Assembly (NCBI GenBank): GCA_964370235.1 | Contig: CAYJIL010000032.1 | Location: 1 to 23,237, forward strand | Source: CAYJIL01 sp964370235 | GTDB lineage: Bacteria; Bacteroidota; Bacteroidia; Bacteroidales; Rikenellaceae | Direction of reading: 5' to 3' | DNA: 23,237 bases | Shown: piece by piece, positions 7,275-15,700 of the stretch | How the letters are laid out: each line of letters starts with the position of its first letter | How positions within the stretch are numbered: the stretch's first letter is position 1 | Notes under the pieces: model-generated | Database searches by the model: none | Told to the model about the DNA's origin: nothing | What the model saw: only the letters and a program-made list of their open reading frames with translations | Position numbers and translations under genes: made by a program

Positions 7275-9296
7275 TTATTTGTTTACAACCGTGAATGGCT
7301 TAAATGGGCTAAGGTTAAAGGTAACATTACCCGACGAACCGCTGCCCTTAATCTTGGCACGAAGCGTATATTTTGCTCCCGGTTCATACTCCTCAACTCT
7401 TAGGTCGTAGTTGTATGGTCTAAAGATATTTTTCTTAACAGGAGATTTTGCGTAGTGCTCGTCAATCGAGATTGACTCTCCATCTTTAAGTAACTCAACC
7501 ATCTCTATTTCGAGTGGGTTTTCGCCCTCAACAGTATAGAAACCTGCAATAACTCTACCCGATGCATACACCTTGTCGGTAACATCCCACTCTTTTGTTT
7601 GGTACTCGGTACTAATGTCTTGTGGTTTCCACTGAGCTACGATATAACCGCCCGGCTCAAAGTAATCAACCTTTAGGGCATCTAGGCGCTTTTTGTTATT
7701 CTCGATGCGAGCGATAAACTCTGCAAAGTCTTTACCATCTTCGCTGCTCCATGCAATCTCTGCCAAGCCCAACATACGTGGGAAGTTTTGCACGTTAATG
7801 TCTTTTACTTCTTGTGGAACTGCTGGCCACATGTTTGCCTGCACACCCAACACATACTTGAGACCATCTTTGCTAACACCCTGCGTTGGGTTGTAGTTAT
7901 AAATTGCCTCTAGGTTGTTAATAACACCATAGTTCAAATCACACATAGTACCATCGTTTCTATCGTTTTGGCTAATGTCAAAATATAGAGGGTAGCTAGG
8001 TGTTGCAACCGAGTAGTAACCGTTATTAGCAGCTTTTGTAATTGCATCCTCGCCCAACCAGCACATGATAGCGGTTTGTTTTGTTAGCGAAGTGTCGGCA
8101 AGTACATCGTTCCAGCCAATAGGCTTGCGACCTTTGTCGACGATGATTTCGGCAACTCTTTTTACAAAATAGTTTTGTAGTTGATGAACATCATCCATAT
8201 TGTTTTGCTTCATAAAACGCTTGACATGAGGTTCTTTAAGCCAAAAACTGTGCATTACCTCGTCGCCACCAAAGTGTATATACTCCGATGGGAATAGCTC
8301 TGCCACTTCGGTGAAAATATCGTCCAAAAACTCATAAACCACCTCTTTTGTAGGGTCTAGCGAGTTTGGTGTGAATTGATTGCCCCAGTGCCCCCACGAG
8401 TCTAGGAATGGGAATACGTGCGATGGAGTGTGATTTTGGTTTACGCCTAGTTCGGGACGCACCAAAAGAGTTGCCCAGCTATGACCCGGAACATCAATCT
8501 CTGGAACAATAGTTATGCCCCTATCGGCTGCATACTTTACAAGATCTTTAATTTGCTCTTGTGTAAAGTAACCACTTCGCTCGCTTGGCTGCTTATATTG
8601 CTCTGGGTAGGTGGTTGTTTGCTTAGATGTTAGCTCGGGGTATTTCTTAATCTCTAAACGCCAGCCTTGGTCGTCTGTTAGGTGAAAGTGAAATACATTT
8701 AGCTTATACAGAGCCATTACATCCAAATACTTCTTTATTACATCTACACCAAAGAATGTGCGGCTAACATCTTTCATGTATCCACGCCATGCAAAACGAG
8801 GCTCATCGTTAATCGACACCGCTGGTATAGTGAATGAATCGTTAGCCTTTGCATTATCGCTATTCTCGATTGATGCAGGCATAAGCTGACGTAGCGATTG
8901 AACACCATAAAAAAGACCTGCACTATCGCCCGAGCGTATTGTTACCATATTAGGTGTAACATCTAGCGTATATGCCTCTTTGTTGTTTGGTGTAAAAGCT
9001 GGGTCGATAACCAAGTTTATTGCCTTTTTTTGTTGCTTATCGCTAATTTCTACATCGGCGTCTATGTTGCTACCGTCCTCGATTAAATCTTCGAGAAAAT
9101 CGGCTACGCCCTGTGCCTGTTGCGAAGAGGCTACAATCGATATATCATTCTCAACTTTGAATTGTCCCTCGTCCATTCTCAACTCTTTGGGCTTGGGAAT
9201 AATAGAGTAATCAGACGCTTGATTTGGTGTTTGGCTCGATGTTTGACACGAGACCATTAGTGCAAGCGAGATTACAGATAGGAAATTTTTTTTCAT
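7275..9296 (-). CDS. Beta-N-acetylhexosaminidase (GH20), lipoprotein
   Basis: A 673-residue secreted glycosidase that should remove terminal beta-linked GlcNAc or GalNAc. A signal peptide with lipobox LMVSC places lipidated Cys at 17, so it acts at the cell surface or in the periplasm. Residues about 28-152 form the GH20b domain (starting SIIPKPKEL). The catalytic barrel covers about 165-520: RGYMKDVSRTFF, HFHLTDDQGWRLEIKKYPELT beginning at 203, EIDVPGHSW (266-274), and HFGGDEV (341-347) with the Asp345-Glu346 pair that polarises the substrate acetamido group and donates the proton. A beta-rich C-terminal region (about 545-673) looks like an accessory sandwich domain. Length and layout fit chitobiase-like Bacteroidetes enzymes used on host or dietary glycans. 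No SusC/SusD pair lies nearby, so it is not in an evident polysaccharide-utilisation locus. Confidence 0.93.
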   Translation of the reverse strand: MKKNFLSVISLALMVSCQTSSQTPNQASDYSIIPKPKELRMDEGQFKVENDISIVASSQQAQGVADFLEDLIEDGSNIDADVEISDKQQKKAINLVIDPAFTPNNKEAYTLDVTPNMVTIRSGDSAGLFYGVQSLRQLMPASIENSDNAKANDSFTIPAVSINDEPRFAWRGYMKDVSRTFFGVDVIKKYLDVMALYKLNVFHFHLTDDQGWRLEIKKYPELTSKQTTTYPEQYKQPSERSGYFTQEQIKDLVKYAADRGITIVPEIDVPGHSWATLLVRPELGVNQNHTPSHVFPFLDSWGHWGNQFTPNSLDPTKEVVYEFLDDIFTEVAELFPSEYIHFGGDEVMHSFWLKEPHVKRFMKQNNMDDVHQLQNYFVKRVAEIIVDKGRKPIGWNDVLADTSLTKQTAIMCWLGEDAITKAANNGYYSVATPSYPLYFDISQNDRNDGTMCDLNYGVINNLEAIYNYNPTQGVSKDGLKYVLGVQANMWPAVPQEVKDINVQNFPRMLGLAEIAWSSEDGKDFAEFIARIENNKKRLDALKVDYFEPGGYIVAQWKPQDISTEYQTKEWDVTDKVYASGRVIAGFYTVEGENPLEIEMVELLKDGESISIDEHYAKSPVKKNIFRPYNYDLRVEEYEPGAKYTLRAKIKGSGSSGNVTFNLSPFKPFTVVNK

Positions 9297-9354
9297 TTTC
9301 TAGTTTAGTTATCTGTTGGTTAATATTTGCTAATTTGTTTGGGGTAATTACAAG

Positions 9355-9362
9355 CAAAAATA
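9355..9362 (-). promoter_or_regulatory. Possible -7 promoter box for the GH20 gene
   Basis: Minus strand reads TATTTTTG (TAnnTTTG), 59-66 bases upstream of the start at 9296 and downstream of the phosphatase terminator, where a promoter would be expected. Confidence 0.45.
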
Positions 9363-9404
9363 GTTATAATATTGATAAGTGCAGCTTTCTACGGCAAAAA
9401 AATA

Positions 9405-9445
9405 TCGTGTAAATGTAATTTTTTGTTTAAACTACATTTACACGA
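9405..9445 (-). terminator. Terminator after the protein phosphatase gene
   Basis: Perfect 13-bp arms TCGTGTAAATGTA (9405-9417) and TACATTTACACGA (9433-9445) around a 15-base loop. The plus-strand A run at 9396-9402 gives a U-tract on the minus strand. Confidence 0.78.
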
Positions 9446-9451
9446 ATAATT

Positions 9452-9907
9452 TTACTCTTGCACACTCTTTAGTAGTTGTGCACAGCTATCCTCTAGTATA
9501 TCTATTACCAAATTAAAACCTTCGGCTCCTCCATAATATGGGTCGGGAACATAGGTTGCGCCAGTTGTAGAGTAGTCTGCCATGCGGCAAACTTTGTCTC
9601 TTGACTCAAGGTCGGGTGCTAGTGCTCGCAGATCCTCCCAGTTGCGATCGTCCATTGCTACAATTACATCAAAATCGTAGAAATCATCGGTGCGCACTTG
9701 TCTCGAGTGGCTAGTGATTGTGTAGCCTCTAGCTGCTGCCGCACGTCGCATTCTGCTATCTGATGGCTCGCCAGCGTGGCCGCCATAAGTTCCTGCCGAG
9801 TCTACCTTGCAAGCATAGCCTGCTTTGTCGGCAAGTGCCTTAAATATTGTTTCTGCTGACGGAGAGCGGCAAATGTTCCCCAAGCATACAAATAAAAATT
9901 TTTGCAT
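9452..9907 (-). CDS. Low-molecular-weight protein-tyrosine (or arginine) phosphatase
   Basis: A 151-residue cytosolic phosphatase with the family's usual length. The P-loop CLGNICRS puts the nucleophile at Cys8 and the phosphate-binding Arg at 14; the general acid is Asp122 in PDPYYGG near the C-terminus. These are all the residues the mechanism needs. Members dephosphorylate tyrosine kinases of capsule export (Wzb/Etp type) or protein arginine phosphate (YwlE type). No tyrosine kinase, capsule gene or McsB is near, so the target cannot be assigned. It has a terminator downstream and a -7 box upstream, and appears to be monocistronic. Confidence 0.93.
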   Translation of the reverse strand: MQKFLFVCLGNICRSPSAETIFKALADKAGYACKVDSAGTYGGHAGEPSDSRMRRAAAARGYTITSHSRQVRTDDFYDFDVIVAMDDRNWEDLRALAPDLESRDKVCRMADYSTTGATYVPDPYYGGAEGFNLVIDILEDSCAQLLKSVQE

Positions 9908-9933
9908 ATCAGTAAGTATAAATTAACATTACT

Positions 9934-9941
9934 CAAAAGTA
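9934..9941 (-). promoter_or_regulatory. Probable -7 promoter box for the phosphatase gene
   Basis: Minus strand reads TACTTTTG, an exact TAnnTTTG match, 27-34 bases upstream of the start at 9907. It is identical to the box upstream of the DUF2723 gene. Confidence 0.5.
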
Positions 9942-9981
9942 ATGAATTTTTATTCATCACAAAAACCTAAAAACAAAAAAA

Positions 9982-10009
9982 GTGGAGGCTTGCATTTGCA
10001 AACCTCCAC
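9982..10009 (-). terminator. Terminator after gapA
   Basis: Arms GTGGAGG (9982-9988) and CCTCCAC (10003-10009) extend inward by a further TTGCA/TGCAA after one mismatch. The plus-strand A-rich stretch at 9964-9981 gives a strong U-tract in minus-strand RNA. Confidence 0.85.
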
Positions 10010-10033
10010 AATATATATCACTTACGTGTTAGA

Positions 10034-11041
10034 TTACTTAACAGTATCCATGTGAGCGATTAGGTCGATAACCTTGTTAGAGTAACCCCACTCGTTATCA
10101 TACCAAGAAACAAGCTTAACGAAGTTGCTGTTAAGAGCGATACCAGCACCTGCATCAAAGATAGAAGTGTGTGCATCGTGGATGAAGTCTGTAGAAACAA
10201 CAGCGTCCTCTGTGTAAGCAAGGATACCTTTCATCTCGTTCTCAGAAGCGCTCTTGATAGCAGCTTTGATCTCCTCGTAAGTAGCAGCGTTCTCAAGACG
10301 AACTGTTAGGTCAACTACAGAAACGTCAGCAGTAGGAACACGGAAAGCCATACCAGTTAGTTTACCGTTAAGAGCAGGAATTACTTTACCTACAGCCTTA
10401 GCAGCACCTGTTGAAGATGGGATGATGTTGTTCAGGATAGAACGACCACCTCTCCAATCCTTCTTAGAAGGAGCGTCAACAGTCTTTTGAGTATTTGTAG
10501 CAGCGTGTACAGTTGTCATAAGACCTTCTGCGATACCAAACTTATCGTTGATAACTTTTGCAAGAGGAGCAAGACAGTTAGTTGTACAAGAAGCGTTAGA
10601 AACAACGTTCATGTCAGCTGTGTACTCTGTGTGGTTAACACCGCAAACGAACATAGGAGCGTCAGCAGATGGAGCAGAGATAACAACCTTCTTAGCACCA
10701 CCTACAAGGTGAGCAGAAGCAGTCTCAACAGTTGTGAAAACACCAGTAGACTCAACAACGTAGTCAGCACCAGCGCTACCCCAAGCGATTTCGCTTGCGT
10801 TCATAGAAGCAAAGAACTTAACCTCTTTACCATTAACGATAAGCTTACCATCCACGTTCTCAGCTGTACCGTTGAAACGACCGTGTACAGTGTCATACTT
10901 AAGCATGTAGATTACATAATCTAGATCTAGGAATGGATCGTTAACTGCTACGATCTCAACATCATTTCTCTCTTGAGCTGCGCGGAATACCAAACGTCCG
11001 ATACGACCGAAACCGTTGATACCAATTTTAATTTTTGACAT
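10034..11041 (-). CDS. gapA: Glyceraldehyde-3-phosphate dehydrogenase
   Basis: A 335-residue NAD-dependent enzyme that oxidises glyceraldehyde 3-phosphate to 1,3-bisphosphoglycerate. The nucleotide loop INGFGRIGR starts at residue 8. Asp35 in NDPFLD is the residue that usually selects NAD over NADP. SCTTNCLAP (151-159) supplies catalytic Cys152, and TTVHA supplies His179. The length is standard. It is bounded by its own terminator and by a TAnnTTTG box about 41-48 bases upstream of its start, so it is probably a strongly expressed single-gene unit. Confidence 0.97.
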   Translation of the reverse strand: MSKIKIGINGFGRIGRLVFRAAQERNDVEIVAVNDPFLDLDYVIYMLKYDTVHGRFNGTAENVDGKLIVNGKEVKFFASMNASEIAWGSAGADYVVESTGVFTTVETASAHLVGGAKKVVISAPSADAPMFVCGVNHTEYTADMNVVSNASCTTNCLAPLAKVINDKFGIAEGLMTTVHAATNTQKTVDAPSKKDWRGGRSILNNIIPSSTGAAKAVGKVIPALNGKLTGMAFRVPTADVSVVDLTVRLENAATYEEIKAAIKSASENEMKGILAYTEDAVVSTDFIHDAHTSIFDAGAGIALNSNFVKLVSWYDNEWGYSNKVIDLIAHMDTVK

Positions 11042-11081
11042 AATCTTTTATAATTTTAAGGTAATAATCTATTACGTGCTG

Positions 11082-11089
11082 CAAATTTA
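11082..11089 (-). promoter_or_regulatory. Probable -7 promoter box for gapA
   Basis: Minus strand reads TAAATTTG within TTAAATTTGCA, matching TAnnTTTG. The same 11 bases occur at the lysC box near 12773. The predicted leader is about 35 bases. No clear -33 element is seen. Confidence 0.55.
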
Positions 11090-11260
11090 AGAATTATTTG
11101 GAATATCTTATAAATAATTCCACATATTTTTTGATGAATTTAACCGTTTTTGCACATTTTTTTACCCTTTCTTATAGTTTAATATCTGAATTAATTTTTT
11201 GGTTTAAATTTATTAGTAGCTCAGGAATGAGTATCTAGTTTATGCACATCGTAGCTAACC

Positions 11261-11307
11261 AAAAACACCCCCACGTAAAGTACCTAGTACTACATGAGGG
11301 TGTTTTT
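11261..11307. terminator. Long hairpin, probable terminator downstream of aspartate kinase
   Basis: Perfect 10-bp outer arms AAAAACACCC (11261-11270) and GGGTGTTTTT (11298-11307), with an inner AGTAC/GTACT stem-loop. The A and T runs at the two ends allow termination on either strand. It is about 180 bases past the aspartate kinase stop, so a long 3' UTR or a separate small RNA is possible. Confidence 0.65.
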
Positions 11308-11486
11308 GATCTGCTTTAACGCTCCTAAATTCAATTTTTGTGGAGATTATAAGCTGTGCTATATAAAAAACAATAAACTTATTCTTTAAACTCAGTACCT
11401 AGAGTTTTTGTATAACTCACTTAACGTGTTGAAATTACACAAGGTCTATTTTTTGTTGGGCAACAATAGTTCAAACTCAAAACAAT

Positions 11487-12725
11487 TTAAACCTCACTAC
11501 CTATAACGGCTCTGAATGCTCGCCTTGTTTGTTGGCGTGCATAGACAATTTTGCCATGAGTATGTTTTTGTATAAGCTCGTCGCTATACCCCCTAATTGT
11601 AATGAGCGAAAGTCCGCTGTTATACCGCACTATATAATCCTCTTTGAGCTGCTCGATGAGTGCATCAAAATATCTTGACTCGTCAAGCGAAAGAGTAATC
11701 GATATTGCCGAACTTTGCACCATGTTAATCTTTTGCCTATGTTCCTTTAGCAAAAGTAGCACATCGGGCAGTGCCTCGGCAGCAGCAAAACTAAAGTCAC
11801 GAGGGCGTATGGTCAACAGCCGTTGCGAGCTCTTTACTATTATAATAGGGAGCGAGATGTTGCTAGGTGTCGAATTAATACAGCTACCCATGCTACTTGG
11901 GCTACCAAATGGCTTGACATATAAGGGTATATTTTTTGCCGTTAGTGGCTTAATACTCTTGGGGTGAATGATTTGTGCACCACTAAACGATAGCTCCACA
12001 GCATCTTTGTATGATAGATGTTCTATTAACTGGGCATCGTCAAATAGCCTTGGGTCACAGTTCATTACACCGGGAACATCTTTCCATATTGTTACGCTAG
12101 TTGCCCCCAATATGGCACCCACTAGCGATGCACTATAATCTGAACCCTCTCTGCCTAGAGTCACTGGCGCATCGTGTTCGTTTGCTCCAATGAATCCTTG
12201 TGCAATATACACCTGTGCGCCATTTGTGGCTGCTCTGAGAAGATGTTTCGAGATTTTAATATCTACATCGGCACCTCGGTGTTGGTTTGTACATATAAAT
12301 ATCTCTCTCATATCTAGTAGCTTGCAATTGCCACGCTGTGCCTGCATTGCCTCATATACAATGCGAGAAGATAGCATTTCGCCTTGGCTCACCACCTCAT
12401 CGTATAGTCTATCGTAGTCATAGCCATTGTAGTTGTCTACTGTCTGTTTTAATTTCTCAGCCCACACATCAGCAATAGTTGGTGTTATATCTAGATCTAC
12501 TAGTATTCCTCTGTGGTACTCTGTACATATTTCAAGCTCGACTAGTGCACCATGTTTATCTAGCTCAAATGTTTTAGTGGTTACTCTTTCTAGTGAGTTT
12601 GTCACCTTGCCCATTGCCGACACAACAACAACAAGCTCCTCGCTGCATCTTGACACAATGTCGATGAGGTTTCTCACCCCTTGTGCACTAGCTATCGAAG
12701 CCCCTCCAAATTTATATACTAACAT
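11487..12725 (-). CDS. lysC: Aspartate kinase (monofunctional)
   Basis: A 412-residue kinase that phosphorylates aspartate, the first step toward lysine, threonine, methionine and meso-diaminopimelate. The N-terminal KFGGAS (5-10) binds nucleotide. GREGSDYSAS (191-200) and WKDVPGVMNCDPR (214-226) are the other catalytic signatures; FSGAQIIHPKS (247-257) follows. ACT-type regulatory sequence covers about 300-410, including INMVQSSAISITLSLD, so feedback control by an end product is likely, but which one cannot be read. It is slightly shorter than many homologues (about 440), with the shortfall in the C-terminal ACT region. It stands alone, with no homoserine dehydrogenase fusion. The start codon ATG at 12725 directly precedes the conserved MLVYKFGG, so it is secure. 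Confidence 0.93.
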   Translation of the reverse strand: MLVYKFGGASIASAQGVRNLIDIVSRCSEELVVVVSAMGKVTNSLERVTTKTFELDKHGALVELEICTEYHRGILVDLDITPTIADVWAEKLKQTVDNYNGYDYDRLYDEVVSQGEMLSSRIVYEAMQAQRGNCKLLDMREIFICTNQHRGADVDIKISKHLLRAATNGAQVYIAQGFIGANEHDAPVTLGREGSDYSASLVGAILGATSVTIWKDVPGVMNCDPRLFDDAQLIEHLSYKDAVELSFSGAQIIHPKSIKPLTAKNIPLYVKPFGSPSSMGSCINSTPSNISLPIIIVKSSQRLLTIRPRDFSFAAAEALPDVLLLLKEHRQKINMVQSSAISITLSLDESRYFDALIEQLKEDYIVRYNSGLSLITIRGYSDELIQKHTHGKIVYARQQTRRAFRAVIGSEV

Positions 12726-12744
12726 ATTACATAAATAACAAAGA

Positions 12745-12770
12745 GGAGGGTAGCCATAAAGCCACCCTCC
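12745..12770 (-). terminator. Hairpin after the glycogen fusion gene
   Basis: Arms GGAGGGTAGC (12745-12754) and GCCACCCTCC (12761-12770) pair with one mismatch around a 6-base loop, between the fusion gene stop (12797) and the aspartate kinase start (12725). Sequence beyond is moderately T-rich on the minus strand. It may also form the start of the aspartate kinase leader. Confidence 0.7.
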
Positions 12771-12772
12771 TG

Positions 12773-12780
12773 CAAATTTA
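12773..12780 (-). promoter_or_regulatory. Possible -7 promoter box for lysC
   Basis: Minus strand reads TAAATTTG inside TTAAATTTGCA, the same 11-mer as at the gapA promoter. Transcription would begin near 12766, within or just before the hairpin at 12745-12770. Confidence 0.4.
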
Positions 12781-12796
12781 ACCTATATATGAATGG

Positions 12797-15700
12797 CTAG
12801 CTCCACTTAACGTATGAGAATTCCATTCTATTTGTTAGAAGTGGGTTGCGAGCATAAAGTCTCACCGCTACGTCAAAAATACCCGTAACTTTTGGTGTCA
12901 TCTCTAGCTCGTAGTGTGCTCTCGAACCCTCTTGGCTAACAAGATTTAGCTCTTGGTAAGCAACTACATCGATATTCTCGGTTCCATTGTCAATTGATGG
13001 ACGCACGATAACAACCTCTACACCTACATCTTCGGTTGATAGTTCGCCTAGGTTGACAACAACCTCGCTCTTGTATGTATTACCAGTAAGGATCGCACTC
13101 TTAGATATGTTGTATGTTTTAACATCTTCTACGTGAACGTTATCGTTCCATAGAGATGCTACTCTATACTTCCACTCAGAGATCTTGCGAGCCATCTCGT
13201 AGTTGTCTGCCTTAACCTCGTGTGCACGCTTGTGTAGTGGCTCATAGAAACGCTCTTGGTAGTCTTCGATCATTCGCTTAGTAGTGAAATTAGAAGCTAC
13301 ATCGGCAATACTCTTCTTGATAAAGCCTACCCACTGGCTAGAAACACCTGTTAGCTCGTTCTTAGCATAGTATGCAGGTGCGATTTGCTCCTCAATAATT
13401 GAGTAAACAAGCTCGGCATCAAGTTCGTTTTGTAGACGATCGTCCTCAAACGTTTTCTCTTGAGCAAGAGCCCAACCAGCACCCTCTTGGTAACCTTCTA
13501 CCCACCAGCCATCTAGTACGCTAAAGTGTAGAACACCGTTCATAACAGCCTTCTCACCCGAAGTACCCGATGCCTCTAGCGGACGAGTAGGAGTGTTCAA
13601 CCATACGTCAACACCTTGTACCATACGGCGAGCTAGGTCCATATCATAGTTCTGAAGGAATAGAATCTTACCCTCGAACTGTGGCATTTTAGATACCTCT
13701 ACAATGCGCTTGATAAGGTCTTGACCCGGCTTATCGTTAGGGTGTGCTTTACCTGCAAACAAGAACTGAACCGGACGAGTAGGATTGTTAACAATTCTGT
13801 CTAGTCTGTCTAGGTTTGTGAATAGCAGGTGTGCACGCTTATATGTAGCGAAACGACGTGCAAAACCAATTGTTAGCTTTTCGCTATTAAGCGACTCTCT
13901 CACCTTAACCATCTGCATTGGAGAGCGAGTAATCGACTTCAATGGGTCAGATATATTGCGCTTGATGTAGTTGATTAGCCTGCGCTTAAGTGCAAGACGT
14001 GCATCCCATAGCTCCTCGTCAGAGATGTTATAGATGCCCTGCCAGCAGCTCTTGTCGTGCTTAGGGTTATCAAACTCAGAACCAAATGCCTTAGAATACA
14101 TCTTGCGTAGGCGAGACGAAGTCCAAGTAGGGTAGTGTACACCGTTAGTTACATAACCCACGTTTAGCTCCTCTTTAAAGTATCCTGGCCACATTGGCGA
14201 TAGGATATCCTTACTAACCTCTCCGTGCAACCAGCTCACACCATTCACCTCTTGTGATAGGTGACAAGCAAGGAAACTCATCGAGAATCTTTCGTTGTGA
14301 TCGTTAGGGTTAACACGACCTAGGCCAATGAACTGCTCCCACGAGATTTTTAGTTTCTCTGGCATCGATCCAAAGTACTGGCGCATCATATCCTCAGAGA
14401 ATGCATCGTGACCAGCAGGAACTGGTGTGTGCGTAGTATAAAGCGAGCTGCTACGTACAACCTCTAGTGCCTCTGCAAATGTAAGACCTTGTTGGTTGAT
14501 GATAGTCTCTGTACGACGAATGCCCATGAATGCAGCGTGTCCCTCGTTACAGTGATAAACGTCAGACTCAACACCTAGTACCTCTAGTGCCTTAACACCA
14601 CCGATACCAAGTACAATCTCTTGCTTTAGACGGTTTTCCCAGTCACCTCCATATAGGTGGTGAGTGATGTAACGATCTTCTGCTAGGTTCTCGTCAAAGT
14701 CTGTGTCAAGCAAATAAAGCTCTGTACGACCTACATCGCAACGCCAAATTCTAGCTTGTACCTCACGACCTGGCATGTTGATTGTAACTAGTTTCCAGTT
14801 ACCATCCTCGTCTCTCACCGGAGAGATAGGTAGCTTATAAAAGTTTTGTGCATCGTAACCTGCCTCCTGCTCACCAGCAGACGAGATACGTTGTGCAAAA
14901 TATCCATATCTGTATAGTAGACCAATTGCTACCATTGGAATGTTTTGGTCACTAGCCTCTTTTAGGTAGTCACCAGCTAGGATACCTAGACCACCCGAAT
15001 ATATCTTAAGAGAGTTGTGTAGGCCATACTCCATACTAAAGTATGCTACCTTTGGTGCTTGAGCGTGTTGCTTGTCGCCCATGTACTGCTGGAATGCGCC
15101 ATACACATCATCCATTAGAGCTAGGAAACTATGATCGTTTAGTAGTTCCTCGATTCTCTCGCTAGATAGTTGATCTAGTAGTGTGATTGGGTTACGACCA
15201 CAATCTACCCACATTCTTTCGTCTATTCTCTCGAATAGTTCTCTAGCACCAAGTGTCCACGACCACCATAGGTTCTTGCTTAGCTCCTCTAATGGGTGTA
15301 GTCTCTCTGGAAGCGTTCTTTCAATCATAATGCGTCTCCACGTAGGAGTGCTGTTGAATTGCTGTTGTCTCACAAATTTAATCTTTTGTTGGTTAGATTT
15401 AACATTATTTATATTATCAGAATCTCTCTTTAGGTTAGACTGTAGGATTTGATTCTGTTTAATTGCCATATCATATGCGCTGTAATAGTGCTCGATAAGG
15501 TTCGACCAAAGCGCTACCGATGCTAGATCTTTGGCTGCATCTCTTTGCTTTTGGTGCTGTATTTGTGTGCAGTTTGCAAAATACTTAATCTCTTTTGCAA
15601 TCTCGCTTGTTACACTAGCATAGTTATAGTCGTCACGCTCAATTACATCTACACCCTTGCTACCCGGTACTAGGTCATTTATCCATCGACCAAAGCCCGC

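Larger units (their letters stand above)
11042..11486. other. 445-base gene-free stretch between aspartate kinase and gapA
   Basis: AT-rich, with no convincing open reading frame. It holds the gapA promoter region at its left end, a long hairpin at 11261-11307, and a weak 6-bp hairpin at 11388-11407. The 9-mer AGTACCTAG occurs in both hairpins (11279-11287 and 11394-11402). No promoter that would clearly drive an internal RNA gene was found. Confidence 0.5.

Noticed and set aside
7275..9296. The hexosaminidase as part of a polysaccharide-utilisation locus
   Set aside because: No SusC/SusD pair, other glycosidase or sensor-regulator gene is adjacent; the neighbours are unrelated and separately terminated.
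10487..10924. A 145-codon plus-strand reading frame opposite gapA
   Set aside because: It lies wholly antisense to the certain gapA gene, has a Ser/Cys/Val-rich composition typical of a mirror frame of a biased gene, and shows no recognisable domain.
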